64,000 nt of DNA. It comes from UBA6197 sp047638075. GTDB taxonomy: Bacteria > Pseudomonadota > Alphaproteobacteria > Rhodobacterales > Rhodobacteraceae. The position numbers were made by a program, and so were the translations under genes. Under the pieces are notes generated by a model that made no database searches, had not been told where the DNA came from, and saw only the letters and a program-made list of their open reading frames with translations. Shown here piece after piece: positions 49,821-58,791 of the stretch (positions are counted from its first letter, which is position 1; each line of letters opens with the position of its first letter). Location of the stretch: positions 1 through 64,000 of the forward strand of contig NZ_JBLJBV010000021.1 in NCBI RefSeq assembly GCF_047638075.1. Direction: 5' to 3'.

Positions 49821-51125
49821 TCAGGCACCAAACACCCGCTTGAAAATGGTGTCGACATGCTTGGTGTGGTAGCCAAGATCAAACTTTTCCTCGATCGCGG
49901 CAGGGCTTAGGGCGGCGATCACTTCAGCATCGGCCAATAGCTCGGTCTTGAAATCCGCGCCCTTTTCCCAGACCTTCATCGCATTGCGTTGCACCAGACG
50001 GTAGCTGTCTTCGCGTGAAACACCCGCCTGCGTCAGCGCCAAAAGCACCCGCTGACTCATCACGAGACCGCGAAATTTGTTCATGTTTGCCAACATGTTA
50101 TCGGGGTATATTACCAGCTTTTCAATCACCCCAGCCAGACGGTGCAGGGCAAAATCCAGCGTGATTGTGGTGTCAGGGCCGATCGCGCGTTCAACGCTTG
50201 AATGGGAAATATCGCGCTCGTGCCAAAGCGCCACGTTTTCCAGGGCAGGCACCACCGACATCCGCACCAGCCGCGCAAGGCCGGTCAGGTTTTCTGTCAG
50301 CACCGGGTTGCGTTTATGCGGCATCGCGCTCGAGCCCTTTTGACCGGGGCTGAAGAACTCCTCAGCCTCCAGCACCTCGGTGCGCTGCATGTGGCGGATC
50401 TCGATTGCGACGTTTTCGATGCTGCTGGCGATGACACCCAGCGTGGCAAAGAACATCGCATGACGATCACGCGGAATGACCTGCGTGCTGATCGGCTCGA
50501 CCCGAAGGCCCAGTTTTTCGCACACATGTTCCTCGACCGCCGGGTCGATATTGGCAAAAGTGCCGACAGCACCTGAAATCGCGCCGGTGGCCACTTCCCA
50601 GCGGGCCTTTTCCAAACGGTTCTTGTTGCGGTCCATTTCGGCGTAGAAGCGCGCAAAGGTCAGGCCCATGGTGGTTGGTTCGGCATGGATGCCGTGGCTG
50701 CGGCCAATGCGGACGGTGTCCTTATGCTCGAACGCGCGTTTTTTCAGCGCCGCCAGAACACGGTCCATACCGGCCAGCAAAATGTCGGTCGCGCGCACCA
50801 GCTGCACGTTGAACGTGGTGTCCAGCACATCTGAACTGGTCATCCCCTGATGCACGAAGCGCGCATCATCCGCCCCGATATGTTCCGCCAGATGGGTCAG
50901 AAAGGCGATCACGTCATGTTTGGTGACGGCTTCAATCTCATCAATCCGTGCAACGTCAAACGTCGCATCCTTTGCGCGCCAGACCGCTTCGGCATTGGCG
51001 CGTGGGATCACCCCCAGATCGGCCTGGGCGTCGCAGGCATGGGCCTCGATTTCATACCAGATCCGGAACTTGGTTTCCGGCGACCAGATGGCGACCATTT
51101 CGGGGCGGGAATAGCGCGGGATCAT
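49821..51125 (-). CDS. purB: Adenylosuccinate lyase
   Basis: PurB acts twice in purine synthesis, splitting SAICAR and adenylosuccinate with release of fumarate. The 434-residue protein shows MIPRYSRPEMVAIWSPETKF, GMTSSDVLDTTFNVQLV, GRSHGIHAEPTTMGLTFARF (catalytic His) and the fumarase signature FFSPGQKGSSAMPHKRNPVL. A much longer open frame upstream is an artefact; the ATG at 51125 is the family start. It is divergent from the Nudix gene. Confidence 0.96.
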   Translation of the reverse strand: MIPRYSRPEMVAIWSPETKFRIWYEIEAHACDAQADLGVIPRANAEAVWRAKDATFDVARIDEIEAVTKHDVIAFLTHLAEHIGADDARFVHQGMTSSDVLDTTFNVQLVRATDILLAGMDRVLAALKKRAFEHKDTVRIGRSHGIHAEPTTMGLTFARFYAEMDRNKNRLEKARWEVATGAISGAVGTFANIDPAVEEHVCEKLGLRVEPISTQVIPRDRHAMFFATLGVIASSIENVAIEIRHMQRTEVLEAEEFFSPGQKGSSAMPHKRNPVLTENLTGLARLVRMSVVPALENVALWHERDISHSSVERAIGPDTTITLDFALHRLAGVIEKLVIYPDNMLANMNKFRGLVMSQRVLLALTQAGVSREDSYRLVQRNAMKVWEKGADFKTELLADAEVIAALSPAAIEEKFDLGYHTKHVDTIFKRVFGA

Positions 51126-51254
51126 GACGGGACCTTTGTTTGCTGGGGTTGTGCGCCTGATAGCGGCTGGACAGCGCCGGGGCAAGGTGCCGATGGGCGC
51201 TAGTGGCTGGCTATGGCGTGGCGGGCAAGGTAGGGGTGACAAAAGAGGTGAGTT

Positions 51255-51779
51255 ATGGATTTGCCCGAGATCGGGGTCTTCACGCCGCAAAACGCGCGCG
51301 ATCAGGCAATGGCGGCGCGCCTTGCTGCGTTTCTGGCGCGTGAATCGGCGGCCTTTGGGCGCGATCCTGCTACCGGTCATGTCACCGGGTCGGCGGTGGT
51401 GGTCAACCCCGCGCGCGACAAGATGGTGTTGACCCGCCACGCGACGCAGGGGCGCTGGTTGCACCCCGGCGGGCACTGCGATGGCATCCGTGACCCGCGC
51501 TTCGTGGCCCTGAAAGAGGCGTATGAGAAATCCGGTCTGCCGCGGATCGACCCGCTGGGCAGTGACATTCTGGATATCGACATCCATGAAAGTCCGGCCT
51601 GCGGTGCGGACCCTGCCCACCTGCATTACGATCTGCGCTATGTCTTTATTGCCGCCGAGTCACCGCCGCGTGCCCTGGCAGAATCGACGGCGCTTGCATG
51701 GGTGCCGTTGGCGCGGTTGCAAGACTACAGCGATGACGCCTCGGTCCTGGTCTTGCGCGACAAACTGGCCCGTATTTGA
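51255..51779 (+). CDS. Nudix hydrolase with a divergent Nudix box
   Basis: The 174-residue protein is a Nudix fold: VTGSAVVVNPARDKMVLTRH (beta strands), HPGGHCDGIRDPRFVALKEA with YEKSG as the Nudix box, and LAWVPLARLQDY near the end. The box deviates from GX5EX7REUXEEXGU: the first Glu is missing after GGHCDG and REUXEE reads KEAYEKSG, so metal binding and hydrolysis may be altered. AAAAGAGGTGAG precedes the ATG. Substrate unknown. Confidence 0.8.
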   Translation: MDLPEIGVFTPQNARDQAMAARLAAFLARESAAFGRDPATGHVTGSAVVVNPARDKMVLTRHATQGRWLHPGGHCDGIRDPRFVALKEAYEKSGLPRIDPLGSDILDIDIHESPACGADPAHLHYDLRYVFIAAESPPRALAESTALAWVPLARLQDYSDDASVLVLRDKLARI

Positions 51780-51884
51780 TATTTTTCAACCGTCTTTGGC
51801 GCATTGTCACCGCAGAGGGTGCCGCTATTGTAGGGGCGGTAAGGTGGCGTCCCTTGAATATGATCAAGCGGCGAAACCCGTGTG

Positions 51885-51909
51885 AAAGGGCGCCGGTTTC
51901 AGCGCCCTT
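51885..51909 (-). terminator. Hairpin after glnA
   Basis: AAAGGGCGC at 51885-51893 pairs with GCGCCCTT at 51902-51909 around an eight-base loop, 23 bases after the glnA stop. On the minus strand the stem ends in TTTCACA, a weak U-run. It could act for the convergent Nudix transcript as well. Confidence 0.65.
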
Positions 51910-51931
51910 CAGGATTGTGCTTTCCGCTGCC

Positions 51932-53341
51932 TCAGCAGGAATAATACATCTGGTATTCTACCGGATGGGGCGTGTGTTCAAAGGCGTAAACCTCTTCCCA
52001 TTTCAACGCCATGTAGCCGTTGAGCTGATCCTTGGTGAAGACATCACCGGCCAACAGAAAGTCGTGGTCTTTTTCCAGTTCGACCAGCGCCTCGCGCAAT
52101 GAGCCACAGACGGTGGGAATTTCGGCCAGTTCCTCGGGGGGCAGATCATAAAGATCCTTGTCCGACGCCGGGCCGGGGTCGATCTTGTTGCGGATCCCGT
52201 CCAGCCCTGCCATCAATAGCGCTGCATGGCAAAGATAGGGGTTGGCCGCCGGGTCGGGAAAGCGCGCCTCCACCCGTTTCGCCTTGGGCGACTCGGTCCA
52301 GGGAATACGAATCGCGCCTGAACGGTTGCGCGCGGAATAAGCCCGCAGAACCGGCGCCTCAAAGCCCGGAATCAGCCGCTTGTAGCTGTTGGTCGAAGGG
52401 TTGGTGATCGCGTTCAGCGCTTTGGCGTGCTTCAGGATGCCGCCAATGAACCACAGCGCCTCTTGCGACAGATCGGCATATTTGTCGCCCGCAAAAATCG
52501 GTTTGCCGTCTTTCCAGATCGACATGTTGACATGCATGCCGGACCCGTTGTCCCCCTTGATCGGCTTGGGCATGAAGGTTGCCGATTTGCCGTAGGCATG
52601 GGCCACGTTGTGGATCACATATTTGTATTTTTGCATGTTGTCGGCCTGTTCGACCAACCCGCCAAAAAGCATGCCCAGTTCGTGCTGGGTTGAGCCGACC
52701 TCATGGTGATGCTTGTCAACGCGGATCCCCATACGCTTCATCGTTGACAGCATCTCAGCGCGCAGATCCTGGGCGGCGTCCGTCGGGTTTGTCGGAAAGT
52801 AGCCGCCCTTGACGCCGGGGCGGTGGCCCGAGTTGCCCATCTCATATTCAGTGTCGCTGTTCCACGAGGCATCGACCGCATCAACCTCGAATGAGACCTT
52901 GTTGATCGCGACGCTAAAACGCACGTCGTCAAACAGGAAAAACTCGGCCTCGGGCCCCCAGTAAGAGGTATCCCCTATTCCTGTCGATTTAAGATAGGCT
53001 TCGGCCTTCAGCGCCGTGCCGCGCGGGTCGCGCGAATAGGGCTCGCCGGTGTCGGGTTCGACGACGTTGCAATGCACGCACAGCGTTTTTTCCGCATAGA
53101 ACGGGTCCAGATAGATCGATTCCGCGTCCGGCATCAGCTTCATGTCGGACTGGTCGATCGACTTCCAGCCGGCAATCGACGATCCGTCGAACATGAAGCC
53201 TTCTTCAAAGAAATCCTCGTCAATCAGATCCGAACATAGCGTGACATGCTGCAAGCGCCCGCGCGGGTCTGTGAAGCGCACATCGACGTAATCGACCGCC
53301 TCGTCCTTGATCAGCTTGATGACCTCATTAACCTTACTCAT
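51932..53341 (-). CDS. glnA: Glutamine synthetase, type I
   Basis: GlnA makes glutamine from glutamate, ammonia and ATP. The 469-residue protein has FEEGFMFDGSSIAGWKSIDQ (cut to 20 residues), GPEAEFFLFDDV and EVGSTQHELGMLFGG as metal-binding stretches, MPKPIKGDNGSGMHVNMSIW (ATP loop) and NKIDPGPASDKDLYDLPPEE with the Tyr that GlnE adenylylates. Length fits the alpha-type dodecamer. It follows glnB by 71 bases on the same strand; the pair is the classical nitrogen-assimilation operon. Confidence 0.97.
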   Translation of the reverse strand: MSKVNEVIKLIKDEAVDYVDVRFTDPRGRLQHVTLCSDLIDEDFFEEGFMFDGSSIAGWKSIDQSDMKLMPDAESIYLDPFYAEKTLCVHCNVVEPDTGEPYSRDPRGTALKAEAYLKSTGIGDTSYWGPEAEFFLFDDVRFSVAINKVSFEVDAVDASWNSDTEYEMGNSGHRPGVKGGYFPTNPTDAAQDLRAEMLSTMKRMGIRVDKHHHEVGSTQHELGMLFGGLVEQADNMQKYKYVIHNVAHAYGKSATFMPKPIKGDNGSGMHVNMSIWKDGKPIFAGDKYADLSQEALWFIGGILKHAKALNAITNPSTNSYKRLIPGFEAPVLRAYSARNRSGAIRIPWTESPKAKRVEARFPDPAANPYLCHAALLMAGLDGIRNKIDPGPASDKDLYDLPPEELAEIPTVCGSLREALVELEKDHDFLLAGDVFTKDQLNGYMALKWEEVYAFEHTPHPVEYQMYYSC

Positions 53342-53412
53342 GTGACTGCAACCTTTCGTTAGGGCGTCGGTTTGGGGGCATGCCCCCTGATTGATTGGCT
53401 AGGCAGGGCGCG

Positions 53413-53751
53413 TCAAAGCGCATCGTCGCCCGTTTCGCCGGTCCGGATGCGGATTGCCTGTTCCACCGGCGATACAAAGATCTTGCCGTCACCGATTTTT
53501 TCGGTCCGGGCGGCAGAAATGATCGCCTCGATCGCGGTTTCCACCATATCGTCGGGCAAGACCATTTCGACCTTCACCTTGGGCAGAAAGTCGACGACGT
53601 ATTCGGCGCCGCGATAAAGCTCTGTATGGCCTTTTTGGCGCCCAAACCCTTTGACCTCAATCACGCTAAGCCCCTGAATGCCCGCTTCTTGCAGGGCCTC
53701 TTTCACGTCATCAAGTTTGAAGGGCTTGATGATTGCTTCAACCTTTTTCAT
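53413..53751 (-). CDS. glnB: Nitrogen regulatory protein P-II
   Basis: This 112-residue signal protein senses 2-oxoglutarate and ATP/ADP and is uridylylated on Tyr51. MKKVEAIIKPFKLDDVKEAL starts the fold, GFGRQKGHTELYRGAEYVVD is the T-loop with the modified Tyr, and KIGDGKIFVSPVEQAIRIRT the C-terminal part. It regulates GlnA adenylylation and NtrB. The start at 53751 is the family start. The upstream region probably carries an NtrC-dependent promoter, but I found no convincing site. Confidence 0.96.
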   Translation of the reverse strand: MKKVEAIIKPFKLDDVKEALQEAGIQGLSVIEVKGFGRQKGHTELYRGAEYVVDFLPKVKVEMVLPDDMVETAIEAIISAARTEKIGDGKIFVSPVEQAIRIRTGETGDDAL

Positions 53752-53921
53752 CCGGCCAGACCTCTTTGCGATTGGTGTTGGTGCGTTGTGACCACTTTCA
53801 AAGCGGGGGGGCAATCGGCTAGGCTATTTCCACCTTTCGGGAAAGGCAGATTCCCTCGGTTTTGCCTAAATTTAAGGCGGAAGGCATATTTTTTGGGCGC
53901 AACTACAACTTTGAGGGCGCG

Positions 53922-55559
53922 ATGACCCATTTCCTACTGACATCTGGTCAGATGCGCGCCGTGGAACAGGCCGCGATCAATATGGGCAGCGTAACGGGGC
54001 GTGACCTGATGGAGCGTGCGGGGCAGGGTGTCGTAAGCGCGATCTTTGCGGCGTGGCCGCAGTTGCAGGCGACGTCGCATCGGGCGGTGGTGCTGTGCGG
54101 GCCGGGTAATAACGGGGGCGATGGCTTTGTCATTGCGCGGCTGTTGACAGAATGGGGCTGGACTGTAGAGGTGTTTTTGTCTGGCGATCCGGCGAAACTG
54201 CCGCCCGATGCGCGCAGCAATTATACGCGGTGGTGTGCGATGGGAGGGGTTCGCCCCCTTGAGCGCGCCGCAGTCAGCCAACTGATTCCCGCGGCCGTTT
54301 TTCACGATCCACAACAGATGCCCCCCGTGGCGCGCGCTCAGGTGGTGGTGGACGCGCTGTTTGGAACCGGGTTGACCCGTAAGGTTGAGGGTTTGGACGG
54401 TCTTTTTGACCTCTCTGCGCAGTGCCGCGATCTGGAGTTTCCGAAATGGATTTCAGTAGATGTGCCGTCCGGGCTTTGTGCGGACAGCGGCAGGGGGCTT
54501 GATCGGCAGGTAGAAAAACCACACGCGATCCTGCGCGCGGATCTGACGGTTACGTTTCAATGGCCAAAGGTGGGGCATTTTCTGGCGTATGGCCCATATT
54601 TTTGCGGTCGTGTCGCAGTGGCCGATATCGGGTTGACTGCCTGCGACGGTGATCCGCCCTCGATACCGCCTGTTGGCGATTGGCCCAAGCGCCCGGTAAC
54701 CTTGTCGGGGTTTGCAAACGCCTCAGGAATTCTTGCCAAGCGGATTGAAGGACACAAATATTCCCACGGCCACGCGTTGGTTTTGTCGGGTGGGGTGGGC
54801 AGGGGGGGGGCCGCACGTCTGGCGGCACGCGGCGCGTTGCGCATCGGTGCGGGGCTGGTAACAGTGGCCTGCCCCCCCGAGGCGTTGACGGAAAATGCCG
54901 CGCGGCTGGATGCGGTGATGCTGCGCACGCTGGCAGATACGGCGGCCTTTGATGAAATGATTGCGGATACACGGTTGAACGCCTTGCTGTTGGGCCCCGG
55001 TCTGGGGGTAGCGCGGGCGCGGGCCATGGTTCCGGCGGCGCTGGCGGCAAAGCGCGCCTGTGTTCTGGACGCGGACGCGCTGACGGCCTACGCGGGCGCG
55101 CCGGATAAGCTGTTCGCGGCGCTGCACAAAAACTGTGTGCTGACCCCTCACAAAGGTGAATTCACACGCCTGTTCCCCGATATCGCTACGCGACTGGATG
55201 CGCCCGCTACCAAGGGCCCCGCCTATTCCAAGGTGGACGCCACGCGCGATGCCGCAGCGCGGGCCGGGTGCGTTGTGCTGCTTAAAGGTGTGGATACGGT
55301 TATTGCCACCCCCGAGGGTGAGTGCGGCATCAATTCGGCCCATTACGCGCGCACCGCACCCTGGCTTGCGACGGCTGGGGCGGGCGATGTGCTGGCGGGG
55401 TTCGTCACCGGGTTATTGGCGCGGGGAATTGCCCCTTTTCAGGCGGCATCCACAGCCGCGTGGCTTCATGTCGAAGCTGCGCGCCACATCGGTCCCGGTC
55501 TTATCGCCGAGGATTTACCCGATGCGTTGCCGGCCGTTTTGAGAACGCTTCACGCCTGA
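53922..55559 (+). CDS. nnrD: Bifunctional NAD(P)H-hydrate epimerase/dehydratase
   Basis: The enzyme repairs hydrated NAD(P)H. Residues 1 to about 210 are the epimerase (YjeF N-terminal) domain, with QMRAVEQAAINMG and VLCGPGNNGGDGFVIARLL. From about 245 to the end lies the ADP-dependent dehydratase, with HKYSHGHALVLSGGVGRGGA, LTPHKGEFTRLFPD and APWLATAGAGDVLAGFVTGL holding the nucleotide-binding GAGD. The 545-residue length is that of fused proteins. The ATG at 53922 has GAGG upstream and begins the conserved part. Its end overlaps the convergent Hint gene by ten bases. Confidence 0.93.
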   Translation: MTHFLLTSGQMRAVEQAAINMGSVTGRDLMERAGQGVVSAIFAAWPQLQATSHRAVVLCGPGNNGGDGFVIARLLTEWGWTVEVFLSGDPAKLPPDARSNYTRWCAMGGVRPLERAAVSQLIPAAVFHDPQQMPPVARAQVVVDALFGTGLTRKVEGLDGLFDLSAQCRDLEFPKWISVDVPSGLCADSGRGLDRQVEKPHAILRADLTVTFQWPKVGHFLAYGPYFCGRVAVADIGLTACDGDPPSIPPVGDWPKRPVTLSGFANASGILAKRIEGHKYSHGHALVLSGGVGRGGAARLAARGALRIGAGLVTVACPPEALTENAARLDAVMLRTLADTAAFDEMIADTRLNALLLGPGLGVARARAMVPAALAAKRACVLDADALTAYAGAPDKLFAALHKNCVLTPHKGEFTRLFPDIATRLDAPATKGPAYSKVDATRDAAARAGCVVLLKGVDTVIATPEGECGINSAHYARTAPWLATAGAGDVLAGFVTGLLARGIAPFQAASTAAWLHVEAARHIGPGLIAEDLPDALPAVLRTLHA

Positions 55560-56074
55560 ATGCGGCGGGTCAATGGCGCGGCTTTGGCGGTCACGCGCAT
55601 CGGCTCGGTGCCGATCTCGACGCCATTGGCATAGAATGCCGCCGAAGCGTCCAACGTCAATGTGTAAATCTGCACCCGAACTGATGCTATGGGCGCTATG
55701 AACGCATCATCCACCAGACGTTCGACCGGGACGAGCGCCGATTTCTTCCCGTATAGCACCCGCGCCCGCCAATCACGCAGCAACACCCGCGTTTGCGGTG
55801 CCAACAGCAACGCCTGCGTCGGGCGCTCAAACCCCAAACAGCAGGACCGAATACCGATCATCGGCCCGACGATCATGGTTTGATGAATATGGGTGATCTT
55901 TTGCACGCCAGAATGCGTGACCACACTATCACCGACGAGTAGATATTCTACCGGAAGCGGGCCTTCCGTTGTGCGCACCTCGCTACCCCGCGCGATACCA
56001 CCGTAGCGGGTCGAGGTGGGCTGGGGCATGGTGGTTCCATGCATGGCGTGGTGTCCAGTAATCAGTTTGGCCAT
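55550..56074 (-). CDS. Short Hint-domain protein, 174 aa
   Basis: This is nearly a bare Hint domain. GGIARGSEVRTTEGPLPVEY and LLVGDSVVTHSGVQKITHIH match the start of the domain, APQTRVLLRDWRARVLYGKK contains a T-x-x-V block, and LVPVERLVDDAFIAPI and FYANGVEIGTE close it. The nucleophilic position before the T-x-x-G block is Ser or Gly rather than Cys, so splicing-type chemistry is doubtful. The start at 56074 (MAKLITGHHAMHG) follows a poor binding site. It is convergent with nnrD; a second, larger Hint protein is at 20062. Confidence 0.75.
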   Translation of the reverse strand: MAKLITGHHAMHGTTMPQPTSTRYGGIARGSEVRTTEGPLPVEYLLVGDSVVTHSGVQKITHIHQTMIVGPMIGIRSCCLGFERPTQALLLAPQTRVLLRDWRARVLYGKKSALVPVERLVDDAFIAPIASVRVQIYTLTLDASAAFYANGVEIGTEPMRVTAKAAPLTRRIQA

Positions 56075-56228
56075 TGTGGTAATCCTACAGTCCCTTTCTT
56101 TTACCTTTTCGCAGCAATAAGGCAATAACTGGTTAATCGCTGGTCTTTTTCTAGCCTATCTGCTGATCACCCGATCTGTGCTTTTTCGCTCGCCTTTGTG
56201 CGAACCACTTGCTAGAAGGCGCCTTGTT

Positions 56229-56312
56229 GCGGGTGTGGCGGAATTGGTAGACGCACCAGATTTAGGTTCTGGCGCCTTTGGCGTGGGGGTTCGAGTCCCT
56301 TCACCCGCACCA
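56229..56312 (+). tRNA. tRNA-Leu, anticodon TAG
   Basis: The acceptor stem GCGGGTG (56229-56235) pairs with CACCCGC (56302-56308), followed by ACCA encoded in the gene. The anticodon stem CCAGA/TCTGG encloses TTTAGGT, giving anticodon TAG for CUA/CUN leucine codons. The long variable arm (GGCGCCTTTGGCGT region) is expected of tRNA-Leu, and GGTTCGAGTCC is the T loop. tRNA genes are frequent integration sites, and the following 650 bases are poorly coding. Confidence 0.95.
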
Positions 56313-56966
56313 TGTTGATATCATTGATCATTCTCTGGTTTCTTCTTTGCCTCAGCCTGCGGCACCGGGGCGCGCGACAAGGTCTTTTTCGATGACGGCA
56401 TCCTCTCCCCTTTTGTGTGGGGCTTGAATCATGCGGGCCTGACAGCCTTAGGAAACTTAATGTGTCAGTAACCTGACTCCGGAGAAAGCCCGTGATTGAG
56501 CGGCTTTTGCGCGCGTCAAGAAAACCACCCCCACGACGGCCGAGTTTGAAGCTTGGCTTGATCAGGACGGATCACAAGTCTTTGTCAAATCCCAAACCTG
56601 CGAGGCGCTTTGGCAAATTACTGAATACTGAGGCAGTTTGTTTCTCTTCCAGATTTATGGCGGCGTTGTGATGGGATTCAACACCCCCTCTTATTTTATG
56701 TGCGCGGTGGGTATCATGCGATATCGGCGCTGCGGCCCGCGATAATCATTTCCAAAGAGATGTTGAAACGGTGTCTTCAATCCGGCGGAAAAGACGATGG
56801 CAAAGCGCCGGTCCCGTGAAGGGGGCGGGGTGGGCTTGGTCGCGGTGCGCCGGTTGGGTAAGGTGAAAACATGGTGAATGGCGCGATTTTACCATAAGCC
56901 CCGCGGCAAACTGGATTGGCGGGCAAATCCTGAGGGCGTGCACGAACTCGGTTAAGGAAAACGACG
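56313..56966. other. 650-bp poorly coding region after tRNA-Leu
   Basis: There is no intact gene here. A coding-like remnant occurs at 56473-56631 (described separately). The rest has short frames without binding sites or motifs. I searched by eye for a second copy of the tRNA 3' end (GGTTCGAGTCCCTTCACCCG) in the window and found none, so an integrated island bounded by att sites is not shown. Confidence 0.5.
56473..56631 (+). pseudogene. Decayed small gene
   Basis: In one frame the sequence reads LTPEKARD, an in-frame TGA at 56497-56499, then AAFARVKKTTPTTAEFEAWL and DQDGSQVFVKSQTCEALWQ up to a TGA at 56629. The composition looks like true coding sequence on both sides of the stop, and no start codon is suitably placed. 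It is probably the end of a gene lost by mutation; the family is unknown. Confidence 0.35.
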
Positions 56967-58613
56967 ATGAACAGAATGCTTGCAGCGATCACGACCGTAT
57001 CCCTGACATTGGGCAGTACCGCCATGGGGCAGACGACCGCGCCACTCGGGGCAGGGGCATCAGACCCAAATACCCTTGGCTGGATGCAGGGATTTCCACC
57101 GCCTGCGGACAAAACCATCCGTTTTACTGACCCTGACTATTTTTCTTTCCCAAAGCTGCGCTGGACCGTGTGCCACTTTCGTGAACTGATGCCGTCCGTC
57201 GCCGTCCGAAATGGCACCAATGGGGTAAGCGCGCTTCCCGCCGACCCTGATGCCGGGTTGGACGCTGTGACCTTTACACCGCTTGGCGGCGGCGCCCCCC
57301 TGACGTGGAACGCCGCGTTCGGTATAAACTACACCGATGGTATTTTGGTTCTTCACAAGGGCCGCGTTGTTTACGAGCGCTATGATGGGTGTCTGGACAA
57401 AGACACCTTGCATGGTGCGATGTCAGTCACGAAAAGCCTGACCGGGCTTATGGCCGAAGTGCTGGTTGCCGAGGGCAAACTGGACGGAGCGGCGCAGATG
57501 GCAGATGTCATTCCCGAACTGGCGGACAGTGCATTTGGTGATGCCACCGTGGCACAGGTGCTGGAGATGACGACGGCACTGAATTATTCCGAGGATTATG
57601 CCGACCCCGATGCCGAAGTCTGGGAATATGCCAAAGCCGGCAGCCCCCTGCCAGCGCCAGAAGGGCAGAACGGGCCACGCAGCTATTTTGACTATCTCCA
57701 GACCGTTCAGAAGAAGGGTGAACATGGCGATGCCTTCGGCTACAAGACCGTGAATGCGGATGCGGCAGGCTGGTTGATCGCGCGCACCACGGGTATTTCT
57801 GCGGCTGACTATTTTTCCAACCGTATCTGGTCGCGGATCGGCGCCGAGCGTGAGGCATTCTATACTGTCGATTCCATCGGCACACCTTTTGCGGGCGGGG
57901 GGTTCAACGCGACGCTGCGCGACATGGCGCGCTTTGGCCAGTTGATGCTGAATGAGGGCAATTGGAACGGCGATCAGATCATCCCCGCCGAGGCAATTGC
58001 CCGCATCCGTCAGGGTGGCGACACGACCGCCTTCGCCAGGGCCGGATATGAGTTGCTGCCCGGATGGAGCTATCGCGGCATGTGGTGGATCAGCCATGAC
58101 GATCACGGCGCGTTTGCGGCGCGCGGCGTGCATGGGCAGACTGTCTGGGTGGATCCGGCGGCCAACATGGTAATCGTGCGGTTCGCGTCGAACCCGGTTG
58201 CGGCAAACGCGGCTAGCGATCCGACTTCGTTACCGGCATACCGCGCGGTTGCCGACTACCTCATGGCGCAGGAAGAGGCCCCCCAACTGATCGGACGAGA
58301 GTGGATCATCGAGGATATCGCGGGCAGGGGCGTGATCGACAACAGCCCCGCAAGCCTGCTGTTTCTGCCCGACGGCAGCTTGGCCGGAAATGCCACCTGC
58401 AATCGGTTGATCGCCAACTACACAGTGGAAAACGGGGCGCTGTCCATCGCCCTCGGTGGCGTTACCATGATGGCCTGCCCCCCGGCCCTTATGGAACAAG
58501 AGCAACGCCTTTTGGGGTTACTTGCCGCGGTGGACACTCACACTGTCGATGATGAAGGCGCCTTGGTGCTGACGACATCGCGCGGAGAAACGATCAAGGC
58601 CCGCAGGCGGTAA
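56967..58613 (+). CDS. Beta-lactamase-family serine hydrolase fused to a META/HslJ domain
   Basis: The 548-residue exported protein has a signal peptide (MNRMLAAITTVSLTLGSTAM, cleaved near GQ), then a class C beta-lactamase-like domain (about 90-425) with the SxxK nucleophile in GAMSVTKSLTGLM (Ser153, Lys156), ALNYSEDY as the second-motif region and HGQTVWVDPAANMVIVRFAS near the end. From about 435 a META domain follows: QLIGREWIIEDIAGRG, GSLAGNATCNRLIANYTVEN and GGVTMMACPPALMEQEQRLL. META/HslJ domains are envelope proteins linked to heat or novobiocin tolerance. AAGGAAAA precedes the ATG. The combination points to a cell-wall or ester hydrolase attached to a stability domain. Confidence 0.88.
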   Translation: MNRMLAAITTVSLTLGSTAMGQTTAPLGAGASDPNTLGWMQGFPPPADKTIRFTDPDYFSFPKLRWTVCHFRELMPSVAVRNGTNGVSALPADPDAGLDAVTFTPLGGGAPLTWNAAFGINYTDGILVLHKGRVVYERYDGCLDKDTLHGAMSVTKSLTGLMAEVLVAEGKLDGAAQMADVIPELADSAFGDATVAQVLEMTTALNYSEDYADPDAEVWEYAKAGSPLPAPEGQNGPRSYFDYLQTVQKKGEHGDAFGYKTVNADAAGWLIARTTGISAADYFSNRIWSRIGAEREAFYTVDSIGTPFAGGGFNATLRDMARFGQLMLNEGNWNGDQIIPAEAIARIRQGGDTTAFARAGYELLPGWSYRGMWWISHDDHGAFAARGVHGQTVWVDPAANMVIVRFASNPVAANAASDPTSLPAYRAVADYLMAQEEAPQLIGREWIIEDIAGRGVIDNSPASLLFLPDGSLAGNATCNRLIANYTVENGALSIALGGVTMMACPPALMEQEQRLLGLLAAVDTHTVDDEGALVLTTSRGETIKARRR

Positions 58614-58791
58614 TCCGATGCAGATTGAAAATCCCCCGGCCAGGGACCAGCCAAGGCGCTGATCCTGCCGCTTCGCCGCGTGTTGCACAAATGGAAATAG
58701 GGATCCGTTCCGAATTTGGCGCGGTCGCCGTGGCCGGCGGATCAGCTGTCATGCCTGTCACACGGTTATCAAGCGGGCGCAGGCAATCATA

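Noticed and set aside
51126..51626. Long upstream extension of the purB frame
   Set aside because: The open frame passes through the divergent Nudix gene; the family start is at 51125.
53752..53921. NtrC or sigma-54 site upstream of glnB
   Set aside because: A TTGGTGC half-site is present near 53773 but no symmetric partner and no GG-N10-GC element was found.
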